DNA of 64,000 nucleotides from Daejeonella sp. (GTDB lineage Bacteria; Bacteroidota; Bacteroidia; Sphingobacteriales; Sphingobacteriaceae): NCBI RefSeq assembly GCF_030695525.1, contig NZ_JAUYSS010000021.1, positions 62,001 to 126,000 of the forward strand, read 5' to 3'. Shown piece by piece: positions 8,799 to 17,766 of this stretch (position 1 is its first letter; each line of letters starts with the position of its first letter). The notes under the pieces were generated by a model. It saw only the letters and a program-made list of their open reading frames with translations, ran no database searches and was not told where the DNA came from. The position numbers and the translations under genes were made by a program.

Positions 8799-10129
8799 GC
8801 AAACTCTGGCAAAAGGAAACAGAAACTGAAAGGTCTGTTGAAAAGTTTACTGTTGGAAATGACAGGGAGCTGGATCATCAGCTTGCTGCATTTGATGTAT
8901 TGGGTTCATTAGCTCATACTCGTATGCTTGAAAGTATTGGTTTAATGGATAGCCAGGATCTGGAACAGGTTCAGGCAGGTCTTAAACAAATTTTCAAAGA
9001 AGTTCAGGAAGGTGAATTTAGTATTGAAGATGATGTGGAAGATGTACACTCTCAGGTGGAGTTATTGCTTACACGAAGGATTGGTGATGCCGGAAAAAAA
9101 ATTCACAGCGGACGGTCAAGAAATGATCAGGTTCTGGTGGACCTCAAATTGTTCTTTCGCAGTGAGATTCAGAAACTGGTCAGAAATACGGACATTCTGT
9201 TTACCCAGCTGATTGCACAAAGTGAAGAGCATAAGGATAAATTACTTCCGGGCTATACCCATTTGCAGATTGCGATGCCTTCATCTTTCGGTTTATGGTT
9301 CGGAGCTTATGCCGAAAGCCTTGCCGATGATATGGAGCTGATGCTGGCTGCCTGGAAAGTCTGTAATAAAAACCCATTGGGTTCTGCAGCAGGATACGGT
9401 TCTTCCTTTCCACTGAATCGTACCATGACTACTGAATTACTGGGCTTTGATTCGCTTAATTATAATGTAGTTTATGCCCAGATGGGCCGTGGAAAAACTG
9501 AGCGTATTCTGGCTCAGGCAATGTCTTCGGTCGCAGCAACTTTGGCTAAGCTGGCTATGGATGCCTGTTTATTCATTAATCAGAATTTTGCATTTATCAG
9601 TTTCCCTGATGAACTGACCACCGGTTCAAGCATAATGCCTCATAAGAAAAACCCGGATGTGTTTGAGTTGATACGTGCTAGATGCAATAAGATCCAGGCT
9701 TTACCGAATGAAATTGCCCTGATGACTACAAATCTGCCATCTGGTTATCACCGTGACCTCCAATTACTGAAAGAGAATCTGTTCCCAGCCTTCAAATCAT
9801 TAAATGAATGTCTGGAAATGACAAGCTTTATGTTGCAGTCTATCAGAATTAAAGAGGATATTCTTAAGGATGAGAAATATGCTTATTTGTTTAGTGTAGA
9901 TGCCGTGAATGAAGAGGTTTTAAACGGGCTACCTTTCAGGGAAGCGTATAAAAAAGTTGGGGCAGCAATCGAAAAGGGCGAATTTAAGGCGCCGGGCATT
10001 GTTAAACATACACACGAAGGTAGTATTGGGAACCTGTGCAATGAACAGATCAATGCATCATTTAAGGAGATCTTGAAAAGCTTCAATTTTGAAAAGGTAG
10101 ACAAGGCAGTTGAAGCATTAATCAGGTAG
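8795..10129 (+). CDS. argH: Argininosuccinate lyase
   Basis: It cleaves argininosuccinate to arginine and fumarate, the last arginine step. It has 444 residues, with the superfamily signature GSSIMPHKKNPDVFELIR near residue 275 and the HSGRSRNDQV substrate-binding stretch near residue 103. The start overlaps the stop of the preceding GNAT gene by four bases (ATGA). This is the last gene of the arginine cluster. Confidence 0.97.
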   Translation: MSKLWQKETETERSVEKFTVGNDRELDHQLAAFDVLGSLAHTRMLESIGLMDSQDLEQVQAGLKQIFKEVQEGEFSIEDDVEDVHSQVELLLTRRIGDAGKKIHSGRSRNDQVLVDLKLFFRSEIQKLVRNTDILFTQLIAQSEEHKDKLLPGYTHLQIAMPSSFGLWFGAYAESLADDMELMLAAWKVCNKNPLGSAAGYGSSFPLNRTMTTELLGFDSLNYNVVYAQMGRGKTERILAQAMSSVAATLAKLAMDACLFINQNFAFISFPDELTTGSSIMPHKKNPDVFELIRARCNKIQALPNEIALMTTNLPSGYHRDLQLLKENLFPAFKSLNECLEMTSFMLQSIRIKEDILKDEKYAYLFSVDAVNEEVLNGLPFREAYKKVGAAIEKGEFKAPGIVKHTHEGSIGNLCNEQINASFKEILKSFNFEKVDKAVEALIR

Positions 10130-10178
10130 AAAAGATAATTTATAACAGGTTGATATCCTGAAGAATACAAAAATAGAA

Positions 10179-11435
10179 ATGAAGGTATCCAAAATAGCAA
10201 GTACCCTTGAGGGTTCAGAAATAATAAAAATTGCAGGTCAGATCAATGAATTGAAAAGTAAGGGTGAGCAAATTGCGAACCTGACTATCGGGGATTTTGA
10301 TTCAACTATTTTCCCAATCCCTGATGAGCTGAAAGATGGAATTGTTGAGGCTTATCAGGCTAACCAAACCAATTATCCACCTGCCGAAGGTGTGGCAGTA
10401 TTGCGAGAGAACATTTCAGTTTTCTTGCAGGAGCGCTTCGGTTTATCTTATAACAGTAAGCAAATTCTGGTTGCCGGCGGATCACGTCCTTTGATCTATG
10501 GAACCTATATGGCTCTGGTTGATCCTGGAGACAAGGTAATTTATCCTACTCCATCGTGGAATAACAATCATTATTGCCGTTTTACAGGGGCAACTCAGGT
10601 TGCGGTTAAGACTTCGGCAGAGAATATGTTTATGCCAACAGCCGATGATATCCGTCCCTACCTGAAGGGGGCTACATTATTGGCTTTATGTTCACCGCTT
10701 AACCCAACCGGTACCATGTTTGCCAAAAAGGACCTGGAAGAGATCTGTGATCTGGTAATTGCCGAGAATAAGACCCGTGGTGAGGATGAAAAGCCACTTT
10801 ATATTATGTATGATCAGATCTATTCCCTTCTGACCTTTGGTGATCAGTTTCATTTTGATCCGGTTACTTTAAGACCAGAACTGAAAGACAGGGTGATCTA
10901 TATTGATGGTATATCCAAATGCCTTGCTGCTACCGGTGTTCGCGTAGGCTGGGCGTTTGGTCCGGAACATGTAATCGATAAAATGAAAACTATCGTTGGG
11001 CATGTTGGAGCCTGGGCACCAAAACCTGAGCAGGTTGCAACAGCGAAATTTTTAACTCAAACAACAGAATTAAATAATTACCTGACAACTTTTAAAGCAA
11101 AAGTTCAGAAAAGTCTGGATACTCTGTATCAGGGCATAATTCAGCTTAAGACGGATGGTTTTGCTGTAGACGCAATCAATCCGATGGGTGCGATCTACTT
11201 AACTGTTAAGGTCGATTATATAGGTAAAACCACTCCCGAAGGAAATGTTTTGAAGGACAGTGCTGAAGTTAATTTCTACTTGATCAAAGAAGCGAAAATG
11301 GGTATAGTACCATTTTCGGCATTTGGTACAGATAGCGGTGTAAACTGGTTCAGAGCTTCTGTTGGAGGATGTTCGCATGAAGATATAGAACAAATGATCC
11401 CAAGGATGCGGGCTGCACTCAGTAAGTTGAAATAA
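10179..11435 (+). CDS. Class I/II PLP-dependent aminotransferase
   Basis: Fold-type I aminotransferase of 418 residues, related to aspartate/aromatic aminotransferases. The PLP lysine lies in DGISKCLAATGVRVGWAFG, with a conserved Arg nearby, and NPTG is in SPLNPTGTMFAKK. The ATG start is 49 bases after argH, so it may be transcribed with the arginine operon. The substrate is not determinable; aspartate aminotransferase is one reasonable guess because argG needs aspartate. A strong bidirectional terminator follows. Confidence 0.9.
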   Translation: MKVSKIASTLEGSEIIKIAGQINELKSKGEQIANLTIGDFDSTIFPIPDELKDGIVEAYQANQTNYPPAEGVAVLRENISVFLQERFGLSYNSKQILVAGGSRPLIYGTYMALVDPGDKVIYPTPSWNNNHYCRFTGATQVAVKTSAENMFMPTADDIRPYLKGATLLALCSPLNPTGTMFAKKDLEEICDLVIAENKTRGEDEKPLYIMYDQIYSLLTFGDQFHFDPVTLRPELKDRVIYIDGISKCLAATGVRVGWAFGPEHVIDKMKTIVGHVGAWAPKPEQVATAKFLTQTTELNNYLTTFKAKVQKSLDTLYQGIIQLKTDGFAVDAINPMGAIYLTVKVDYIGKTTPEGNVLKDSAEVNFYLIKEAKMGIVPFSAFGTDSGVNWFRASVGGCSHEDIEQMIPRMRAALSKLK

Positions 11436-11448
11436 TATGTATTAAAAT

Positions 11449-11478
11449 AAAAAAACCGGCCCATTACCGGTTTTTTTA
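11449..11478. terminator. Bidirectional rho-independent terminator
   Basis: The stem AAAAACCGG / CCGGTTTTT with a seven-base loop and a T run lies between convergent genes ending at 11435 (+) and 11481 (-). Confidence 0.85.
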
Positions 11479-11480
11479 TT

Positions 11481-12812
11481 TTAGTTTCCTCTGGAGGGCC
11501 TGTTCTGGCCACCTCTGCCATTTTCTTGTCCAGAAGAAGAATTTCCCCGCACTTCTGAACTCTGCCTGCTCTGTGAAGGAGCCTGCCGGTCCTGTGGTGC
11601 ACTTCTCTGTATCCTTTCCGGAGCTGGTGCCTGACGTTGTTGAGGCTCGCTTCTCTGAACCCGTTCAGGAGCCTGATACTGACGTTGTTGCGGTGTACTT
11701 CTCTGAATCCTTTCAGAAGCTGGTGCCTGACCTTGTTGAGTGGCAGTTCTCTGAACCCGTTCAGGAGCCTGATACTGACGTGGAACCTGTGCTGCACGCT
11801 CAGGCCTTTGCTCTTGTGGAGCTTGAACCGGTGCCTGTCTGACCTGATCCTGACGATCTGTTATTGGAGAGCTTTGTCCACCCTGAGTACTCCGTCCTCC
11901 CCTGATATCCTGATTGTCATAGGTTCTGGCAGATCTTTGTGACGAAGCCGGTATCTGTTTGCTTTCTGTTCGTACTGATCCACGATTTACTGAATTATCA
12001 GCCAGGGGGTCTGATCCTCTACCGTTCACGGCTCCTCTGCCTCCCGAATTGTCTGGACGTGGGTTCTGTCCCGGATTGCCACTTCTAACAGGTACTCTGT
12101 TTACCTGTGGACGGTCGCTTCGGCTATTTCCATAATTAGTCGGTCTGTTATCCCTGACGTCATGAATACGAACTGGTTGACGGGTTACTCTTCTGATTTC
12201 ATCAACCCTCGGACCTGTATAATACCTGTTTTGGTTGTAAACATAGGTATTGTTGATTATGACTGTGTTATTGTAAATGTTCCTGTTTCTGTATCTGTCG
12301 TAACGGGGATACCTGTCAAAATAGATATTTCGTTGCGGTACAAATACCCAATAATAATCAGGAATTCTTGATCCTATATTAATATTGATATTGATACCCG
12401 GTCCCAGGGGTGCCCAACCATAATGGCCCCCACCACTTCTCCAGCTTACCCATGCCGGTCCCCATCGGGTATCCGGAATCCATATCCAGCCTCTTCGGTT
12501 GTTATGATGCCAGCGACCGTAGTGGAAGGGTGCCCAGCCCCAATCATAATTAGATACCCAGGTATTTCCATATTTGGTCATTTCCCAGCGCCCATTCGTA
12601 TAATATGGTCTGAATTCGTCCTGATCTACATCGGGGCGCCATACATAACCATATTGCGGGTCATTTATCCATACCCCATATGGGGACAGTTCCTCATAAA
12701 AAGTTTCAAGGGAGACGTCGTCATATTGAGCCTTTACCTGTGCCGGCAATAGAAATGACAGGAATAAAAGTAGTCCAGCCAAATATTCCGGGAATTTGAT
12801 GTGCGATTTCAT
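11481..12812 (-). CDS. Secreted DUF6600-type YxxxGRW repeat protein with Pro/Gln/Arg-rich tail
   Basis: 443 residues with an N-terminal signal peptide (LAGLLLFLSFLLPAQVKAQ). Residues about 30-180 carry the repeated Trp/Tyr motif typical of DUF6600 proteins (GVWINDPQYGYVWRP, NGRWEMT, YGRWHHNNRRGWIWIP, WVSWRSGGGHYGWAPLGPG). After an Asn/Tyr/Arg-rich stretch, the C-terminal third is low complexity with repeats of the type QAPERVQRSxPQQRQ. An SD-like AGGAG lies just before the ATG. The protein is probably exported to the periplasm or envelope; function is unknown. The repeated tail is also long open on the opposite strand, which is a shadow of the repeat composition. Confidence 0.85.
   Translation of the reverse strand: MKSHIKFPEYLAGLLLFLSFLLPAQVKAQYDDVSLETFYEELSPYGVWINDPQYGYVWRPDVDQDEFRPYYTNGRWEMTKYGNTWVSNYDWGWAPFHYGRWHHNNRRGWIWIPDTRWGPAWVSWRSGGGHYGWAPLGPGINININIGSRIPDYYWVFVPQRNIYFDRYPRYDRYRNRNIYNNTVIINNTYVYNQNRYYTGPRVDEIRRVTRQPVRIHDVRDNRPTNYGNSRSDRPQVNRVPVRSGNPGQNPRPDNSGGRGAVNGRGSDPLADNSVNRGSVRTESKQIPASSQRSARTYDNQDIRGGRSTQGGQSSPITDRQDQVRQAPVQAPQEQRPERAAQVPRQYQAPERVQRTATQQGQAPASERIQRSTPQQRQYQAPERVQRSEPQQRQAPAPERIQRSAPQDRQAPSQSRQSSEVRGNSSSGQENGRGGQNRPSRGN
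11651..11781. repeat. In-frame 96-bp (32-codon) repeat in the DUF6600 gene
   Basis: A 35-base segment at 11651-11685 (starts TTCTCTGAACCCGTTCAG) recurs exactly at 11747-11781. Between them lies a diverged half-unit at about 11701-11731. The 96-base period keeps the reading frame. Confidence 0.85.
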
Positions 12813-12999
12813 AGCTCCTAAAATTTAATTTGTGTGATCTTATAGGTAAGACAATATTATTTTGCAATAGGTTGTATTGTAATTAAATTATTACGTAAAC
12901 TCATTTTGTACGATATTTATGCATTCCGGATTTTATACCATTTTATTACATATAACTCATTTGAAGGGAATTTGTTTTAATTTGTACCAAAAATCAAAA

Positions 13000-13710
13000 A
13001 TGCTTCCAGGTTCTCTTTACCTCATTCCTGTGCCTTTGGCAGAAAATGCTTCGGCCAAGTCGTACACCCCCTATCTTGTAGATACGATAAATCATATCGA
13101 TGAGTATATTGTAGAGAACAGTAAATCAGCGCGCAAGTTTCTAAAAGAAGCAGGTTTAAAAACTCCGCAAAGTGAACTAATTATGCATGATTATGGGAAA
13201 CATAATCGTGAAGGCAATTTAAATGAGTTTTTTAAGGGACTTTTATCCGGTAAGGATGTAGGCCTGATGAGTGAAGCAGGTTGCCCTGGTGTTGCTGATC
13301 CCGGTGCTGAAATTGTTGCCTTGGCTCATCAAAAAGGGATAAAAGTAGTGCCATTGGTTGGGCCCAGTTCCATTATACTGGCATTGATGGCTTCGGGTTT
13401 TAGCGGACAAAGTTTTACATTTCATGGTTATCTGCCCATTGATAAAGTGCAGCGGGCAAATAAGATCAAAGAACTTGAGGCTTTGGCCGAAAGACATACC
13501 CAGACTCAGTTATTTATTGAAACCCCTTTTCGTAATAATCCTATGCTTGAGGAGATTCTGCGAAGCTGTAAAGCGGAAACAAAATTGTGTATTGCCTGCG
13601 ATTTAAGCTCGGAGGATGAATTTATTCAAACAAAAAGCATTAAAGACTGGAAGAATAAAATACCTGACCTTCATAAGAGGCCTGCGATATTTTTGTTGTA
13701 TATGAAGTAA
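13000..13710 (+). CDS. SAM-dependent methyltransferase of the RsmI / tetrapyrrole-methylase fold
   Basis: About 236 residues from the ATG at 13000 (MLPGSLYLIPVPL). The in-frame ATG at 12919 would add a poor 27-residue leader. The family features GSLYLIPVPL, GLMSEAGCPGVADPGAEIVALAHQ and LVGPSSIILALMASGFSGQSFTFHGYLP match RsmI-like enzymes (16S rRNA C1402 2'-O-methyltransferases). However, it is shorter than canonical RsmI and has the variant opening found in a Bacteroidota paralogue group. Target RNA is therefore uncertain. Confidence 0.88.
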   Translation: MLPGSLYLIPVPLAENASAKSYTPYLVDTINHIDEYIVENSKSARKFLKEAGLKTPQSELIMHDYGKHNREGNLNEFFKGLLSGKDVGLMSEAGCPGVADPGAEIVALAHQKGIKVVPLVGPSSIILALMASGFSGQSFTFHGYLPIDKVQRANKIKELEALAERHTQTQLFIETPFRNNPMLEEILRSCKAETKLCIACDLSSEDEFIQTKSIKDWKNKIPDLHKRPAIFLLYMK

Positions 13711-14123
13711 GACTATACTCCGTCATTCCGAAGGAGGCCCGCCTGACCGGACGGACAGGTACGACTGATGAACCTCTGTGTATTCAGCACAAGCATAATT
13801 GATTTGTTGCCTTAAACTGTGAGATTTCTCCACACATCGTAATTTCATTAAATAATAACAATAGGACTTGTGTGTTACCCATGACATGTTATATTTTCTG
13901 GGATGTTAAACTCAGGTTGCAATCCGATTTCGGTCTCCGAACCGGAATCTACTCATCAGTTAAATACAAATGTTGTCATCGTGGCGGATGCCGCGACCCC
14001 ATACTCGAAAACAGGCAATAAGCAAATACTCGTAACGGCAAAACTGCACGGATATACAAAGCTATGTCATTTTCTGTTTCAGAATTTCTTAAATTTTATT
14101 ACTCGCAATGAAATGACGGATAA
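13711..14123. other. 413-base gap with a possible decayed repeat element
   Basis: No convincing gene. The gap begins near CCGTCATT (13720-13727) and ends near its reverse complement AATGACGG (14112-14119). Inside the left end is a C/G-rich palindromic stretch (CCTGACCGGACGGACAGG). This resembles an inverted-repeat-bounded intergenic element, but eight-base ends are weak evidence. A 76-codon open frame at 13903-14133 has no recognisable features and overlaps the miaE end. Confidence 0.35.
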
Positions 14124-14726
14124 TCATCCATGAATCGTTTCCGATTTTCCATAATTCTGAATCACCTTAGCCTCGTATTCCAGAAACTCTTTCCAGCGTT
14201 TTTCTACATCAATATTACCGGCATATTTGCGTGCAAGGCTGATGAACATCGTATAATGGCCCGCTTCGCTGACCATCAATTCATAATAAAAATCTGAGAG
14301 CTCTTTATCATTAATGTGTTCAGACATCACTTTGAAACGTTCACAGCTACGTGCCTCAATCATTGCCGAGAATAATAAGCGGTCGATGAGTTGATCCTGG
14401 CGACTGCCACCTTTTATTACAAACTGCATTAACTCATTGACATAATTATCTTTACGTTCACGTCCCAGGGTGTATCCCCGGGCAAGGATCAGGTCGTGAA
14501 CCCGTTTAAAATGATCCATTTCTTCCTGAACAAGCATTGCCATTTCCTGCACCAAATCAGATAAATTAGGATTCTGTACAATGAGGGTAATCGCATTGCT
14601 GGCCGCTTTCTGCTCACAAAAGGCATGGTCAGTCAGAATTTCTTCAATATTACTTTCCACTACATTCTTAACCCAGAGGGGATCGGTAGGTAGTTTTAAT
14701 TTTAAAATAGTTTTTTCCTTGCTCAC
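14124..14726 (-). CDS. miaE: tRNA-(ms2io6A)-hydroxylase-like diiron protein
   Basis: 200 residues, all helical in appearance. The ferritin-like diiron ligands are arranged as in MiaE: EQKAASNA, EEMDHFKRVHDLILARGYTLG, EARSCERF and EAGHYTMF. MiaE hydroxylates the isopentenyl side chain of modified A37 in tRNA. It is the first gene at the left of a minus-strand set with nadD, gmk and yicC, and nadD lies upstream of it. Confidence 0.88.
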   Translation of the reverse strand: MSKEKTILKLKLPTDPLWVKNVVESNIEEILTDHAFCEQKAASNAITLIVQNPNLSDLVQEMAMLVQEEMDHFKRVHDLILARGYTLGRERKDNYVNELMQFVIKGGSRQDQLIDRLLFSAMIEARSCERFKVMSEHINDKELSDFYYELMVSEAGHYTMFISLARKYAGNIDVEKRWKEFLEYEAKVIQNYGKSETIHG

Positions 14727-14757
14727 GTTTTAATTTTTTAACCCTGTCAGCCTTAGT

Positions 14758-15330
14758 TTAACGATACAGATTTTTACCTTCAATAAATTTCAGCACCTTA
14801 TCAGGTACAAAATATTGTACATTCTTTCTTTCTTTAACAGCCTTACGGATAAATGTAGCCGACAATTCCATCAATGGAGTGTCAGTTAAACAGATGGAAG
14901 GATGTTGATGAAAATCATGCTTATCAAATCCAGGGCGCGGGTAAATATGAATATGGTAGTCGCGCAGAATGAGCTCATAATTCTTCCATTTTTTTAATGA
15001 AACCAAATTATCTGAACCCATAATCAGACTGAACTCATGTTCCGGATATTTTTCATGAAGGAAGGTCAGGGTATCAATGGTGTATGATGGCTGAGGTAGT
15101 TTAAGTTCCACATCACTAACCCGAATATTAACCGATTCTTCGGTGGCAAGTTTTGCCATCTCCAGACGGTCGTACATATTGATCAGATCACTCTTTTCTT
15201 TCAAGGGGTTTTGTGGTGAAACTACCAGCCAAACCTGTTGAAGATCAGTATGATTAGCCATGTAGTTGGCAATTATCAGATGACCAATATGAATAGGGTT
15301 GAAGGAGCCGAAGAATAATCCTATTTTCAT
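14758..15330 (-). CDS. nadD: Nicotinate-nucleotide adenylyltransferase
   Basis: It adenylates nicotinate mononucleotide in NAD synthesis. It has 190 residues, with the nucleotidyltransferase motif GSFNPIHIGHL (8-18) and the C-terminal (S)SATFIRKAV motif corresponding to ISSTxxR. It lies downstream of gmk in the same direction; the gap holds a heptad repeat at 15338-15372. Confidence 0.95.
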   Translation of the reverse strand: MKIGLFFGSFNPIHIGHLIIANYMANHTDLQQVWLVVSPQNPLKEKSDLINMYDRLEMAKLATEESVNIRVSDVELKLPQPSYTIDTLTFLHEKYPEHEFSLIMGSDNLVSLKKWKNYELILRDYHIHIYPRPGFDKHDFHQHPSICLTDTPLMELSATFIRKAVKERKNVQYFVPDKVLKFIEGKNLYR

Positions 15331-15337
15331 ATTTCTG

Positions 15338-15372
15338 GAGATATGAGATGTGAGATGTGAGATTTGAGAAAG
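15338..15372. repeat. Heptad repeat between gmk and nadD
   Basis: Five consecutive 7-base units of the form GAGATNT (GAGATAT, GAGATGT, GAGATGT, GAGATTT, GAGAAAG) lie in the intergenic gap. Confidence 0.8.
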
Positions 15373-15394
15373 GTTAATCCGGACATTCTATTTA

Positions 15395-15961
15395 TTATTG
15401 AGCAAGAAATTCTGTAACCAGTTTTTCTGCTTCTTTACAGGCTGTTCCCAATTCGTAATTTTTCAATATCACGTCAAACTGATCGGCATAGAGCAATTCC
15501 TTATCGGCCTTTTTTATGCGTTCGGCGAGTTTTTCGGGAAGATCAGTCCCTCTGCTGGTCAAGCGCTCAATTAAAACCTCAAGAGATGGGGGCTGAACGA
15601 AAATAGCCAGTGCTTTATCACCAAATTTTTTCTTCAGATGAAGTCCGCCAATTACATCGATATCGAAGATAACGTGCTTGCCTTCGGCCCATATCCGGTC
15701 AATTTCGGAACGTAGGGTTCCATAAAAGGTACCCGTGTAAACCTCTTCAAATTCCACAAATTCCTTCTGGGCAATTTTATGAAGAAAACTCTCTTTGTTA
15801 ATGAAGTAATAGTCTCTGGCATTTACTTCATCACCACGCTGTTTTCTGGTAGTGGCTGAAATGGAAAATGATAGATCAGGGATCTTTTTTAATAAATGGT
15901 GGACTATCGTAGTCTTACCTGCACCTGAAGGAGCTGAAAATATGATGAGTTTGCCGTTCAC
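15395..15961 (-). CDS. gmk: Guanylate kinase
   Basis: GMP to GDP phosphorylation, 188 residues. The P-loop SAPSGAGKTT is at residues 9-18, followed by TTRKQRGDEVNARDYYFI (GMP-binding region) and a lid with LTSRGTD. It is expressed with yicC upstream and nadD/miaE downstream; the yicC-gmk arrangement is conserved in many bacteria. Confidence 0.96.
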   Translation of the reverse strand: MNGKLIIFSAPSGAGKTTIVHHLLKKIPDLSFSISATTRKQRGDEVNARDYYFINKESFLHKIAQKEFVEFEEVYTGTFYGTLRSEIDRIWAEGKHVIFDIDVIGGLHLKKKFGDKALAIFVQPPSLEVLIERLTSRGTDLPEKLAERIKKADKELLYADQFDVILKNYELGTACKEAEKLVTEFLAQ

Positions 15962-15969
15962 TGATATTT

Positions 15970-16000
15970 AGTTGTCAGTTGTCAGTTGCCAGTTGTCAGT
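15970..16000. repeat. Heptad repeat between yicC and gmk
   Basis: Four 7-base units AGTTGTC, AGTTGTC, AGTTGCC, AGTTGTC plus a partial unit, just upstream of the gmk start and within 16 bases of the yicC stop. Confidence 0.8.
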
Positions 16001-16015
16001 CTGGAATTCTAACAA

Positions 16016-16891
16016 CTATAGTACATTAAGTAATTGTTCTTTAATTTTTTCTAGCTCTTCCTTCATTCCCACCACGATCTGCTGCATTTTAGCATCATTG
16101 GCCTTCGAACCCATGGTATTGATCTCCCTACCGATTTCCTGAGAAATAAATCCAAGTTTTTTCCCGTTTGCATCCTTGTCTTTAAGTGCTTCAATGAAGT
16201 AATCGCAATGACTTTTCAAACGGATTTTTTCTTCAGTAATATCCAGCTTATCGATAAAATAAATCAGCTCCTGTTCAAATCGGTTATGATCCACATTTTC
16301 TTTACCTACTGCATCTTCAAGAAATTGGTTTAACCGTTCTCTGATAGATGGTATTCGAAGTGGTTCCTGTATTGACACAAGTCTCATCCCTTCAAGAATG
16401 TTTTTTATTCTGAGAATAAGGTCTTGTTTTAGAACATCTCCTTCGTCCTGGCGGAAGTTTTGAAAGTTTACAAGCGCCTCCTCAAAGGTTTTATAAACGG
16501 TCTTCCATTCATCTTCACTGGCTTCATCCAAACCATATTGAATAACCTCAGGAAAATTTAATGCCATTTGAAACAGATTGTTATCCACAGAACCCAAAGC
16601 ATCGGCTGCTTCTTTTAGCTGATCATAGTAATGTTTGAGCAAGGGCTGGTTAATGCTTGAGGTTTTCAGCGTAGTTTCCGCATATTCCACATAGATACTG
16701 ATGTTCACTTTTCCTCTTTCGATTTGTTTGCTGCATTCATTTCTCAGTAAAAATTCTTTATCTGAAAATGCTTTAGGAAGTTTTAAAGAAAGTTCCAGGA
16801 ACTTGCTGTTCAATGATTTGATCTCCACTGTGTATTTTGCACGTGCATAATCATTGGCTGCCAAGCCATAACCTGTCATCGATTTTATCAT
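16016..16891 (-). CDS. yicC: YicC family endoribonuclease-like protein
   Basis: 291 residues with the family's N-terminal MTGYG motif (MIKSMTGYGLA), an EIKSLNSKFLEL stretch, and the C-terminal DUF1732 signature GREINTMGSKANDAKMQQIVVGMKEELEKIKEQ. E. coli YicC is an RNase implicated in sRNA turnover; the role here is inferred from family only. It is the first gene of the minus-strand set yicC-gmk-nadD-miaE. Confidence 0.93.
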   Translation of the reverse strand: MIKSMTGYGLAANDYARAKYTVEIKSLNSKFLELSLKLPKAFSDKEFLLRNECSKQIERGKVNISIYVEYAETTLKTSSINQPLLKHYYDQLKEAADALGSVDNNLFQMALNFPEVIQYGLDEASEDEWKTVYKTFEEALVNFQNFRQDEGDVLKQDLILRIKNILEGMRLVSIQEPLRIPSIRERLNQFLEDAVGKENVDHNRFEQELIYFIDKLDITEEKIRLKSHCDYFIEALKDKDANGKKLGFISQEIGREINTMGSKANDAKMQQIVVGMKEELEKIKEQLLNVL

Positions 16892-16998
16892 TTTGCAAAG
16901 ATATGATTTAATTGGAAAGCCTTTAAAACAGTTTGGAGAGCTTATAAATAATTCATTTAATTAAAAGCCACGCCCGTTTTAGTAATTTTGCCCCTTAG

Positions 16999-17766
16999 AT
17001 GAAAGCAGTTTTTAACACTTTTGTATTGATTTTTGCCATTATAGCCATCAGGCCTGTTATGGCTCAGCAGAACAGCGTTCAGGGTTTGATTATGGAACGA
17101 TCAGGTGCTTCGAGAATTTCCGGGGTAAATATCCTGAATAAAAACACTGGAAATTTTACTTTTAGCAATGAATTAGGTCTTTTCAGGATTATGGCTTCGG
17201 TTGGAGACACGCTCAGCCTATCCAAATCCGGTTATTCAGATCTGATTCTTCCAATTCTGGAGCTTTCCGATAAAGTTTTGATGCTTCAGCCTGTAATTAG
17301 TCTTTCAGAAGTTAAAGTGATGGGCCAGAGTAAAAAACAGGAACTGGATGAGGTAAGGGATCAGTACCGGAAAAAGGGATCTTATTATGCCGGGAAGCCT
17401 CCTTTGCTGGCCTATTTCTTCAGGCCGCTAACGGCTTTGTATGAACTGATTGGCAAAACTCCTGCACAGGCACGCCGTTTCAATGCATATTATATAAAAG
17501 AACTTCAGGAATCGGAGGTTGATCGTAGGTTTAGTGCTTACGCGATCAAAAATGTAACAGGTCTGGAGGGGAATGATCTCAAGAATTTTATGATATTATA
17601 TCGACCCGAGTATCAAAATGTTGCAAATTTTGATGAATATGCATTAATCAATTATATAAAAAAATCTCTTCAGATGTTCAATGATGCTGGCAGACCAACA
17701 GCGATAAGATCCTTACCCCCTCTGCCAAAGGCTCCTGATTTATCAGAAAAAAATCTAAGATACTAA
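16999..17766 (+). CDS. Exported protein with carboxypeptidase-regulatory-like domain
   Basis: 255 residues with a signal peptide (FNTFVLIFAIIAIRPVMAQQ). Residues about 24-110 resemble the carboxypeptidase-D regulatory-like beta-sandwich common at the N-terminus of TonB-dependent receptors (VQGLIMERSGASRISGVNILNKNTG, GDTLSLSKSGYSD). No outer-membrane barrel follows; the remainder is a charged helical region. The specific function is unknown. Its end overlaps the converging acyltransferase gene by four bases. Confidence 0.8.
   Translation: MKAVFNTFVLIFAIIAIRPVMAQQNSVQGLIMERSGASRISGVNILNKNTGNFTFSNELGLFRIMASVGDTLSLSKSGYSDLILPILELSDKVLMLQPVISLSEVKVMGQSKKQELDEVRDQYRKKGSYYAGKPPLLAYFFRPLTALYELIGKTPAQARRFNAYYIKELQESEVDRRFSAYAIKNVTGLEGNDLKNFMILYRPEYQNVANFDEYALINYIKKSLQMFNDAGRPTAIRSLPPLPKAPDLSEKNLRY

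Noticed and set aside
11573-11942. Two + strand frames antisense to the DUF6600 gene
   Set aside because: Their apparent repeats (EPVQEPDTDV) are the complement of the coding repeats; a codon-composition shadow.
13903-14133. 76-codon + strand frame in the 13.7-14.1 kb gap
   Set aside because: Overlaps the end of miaE on the other strand, no start signal, no recognisable motif.
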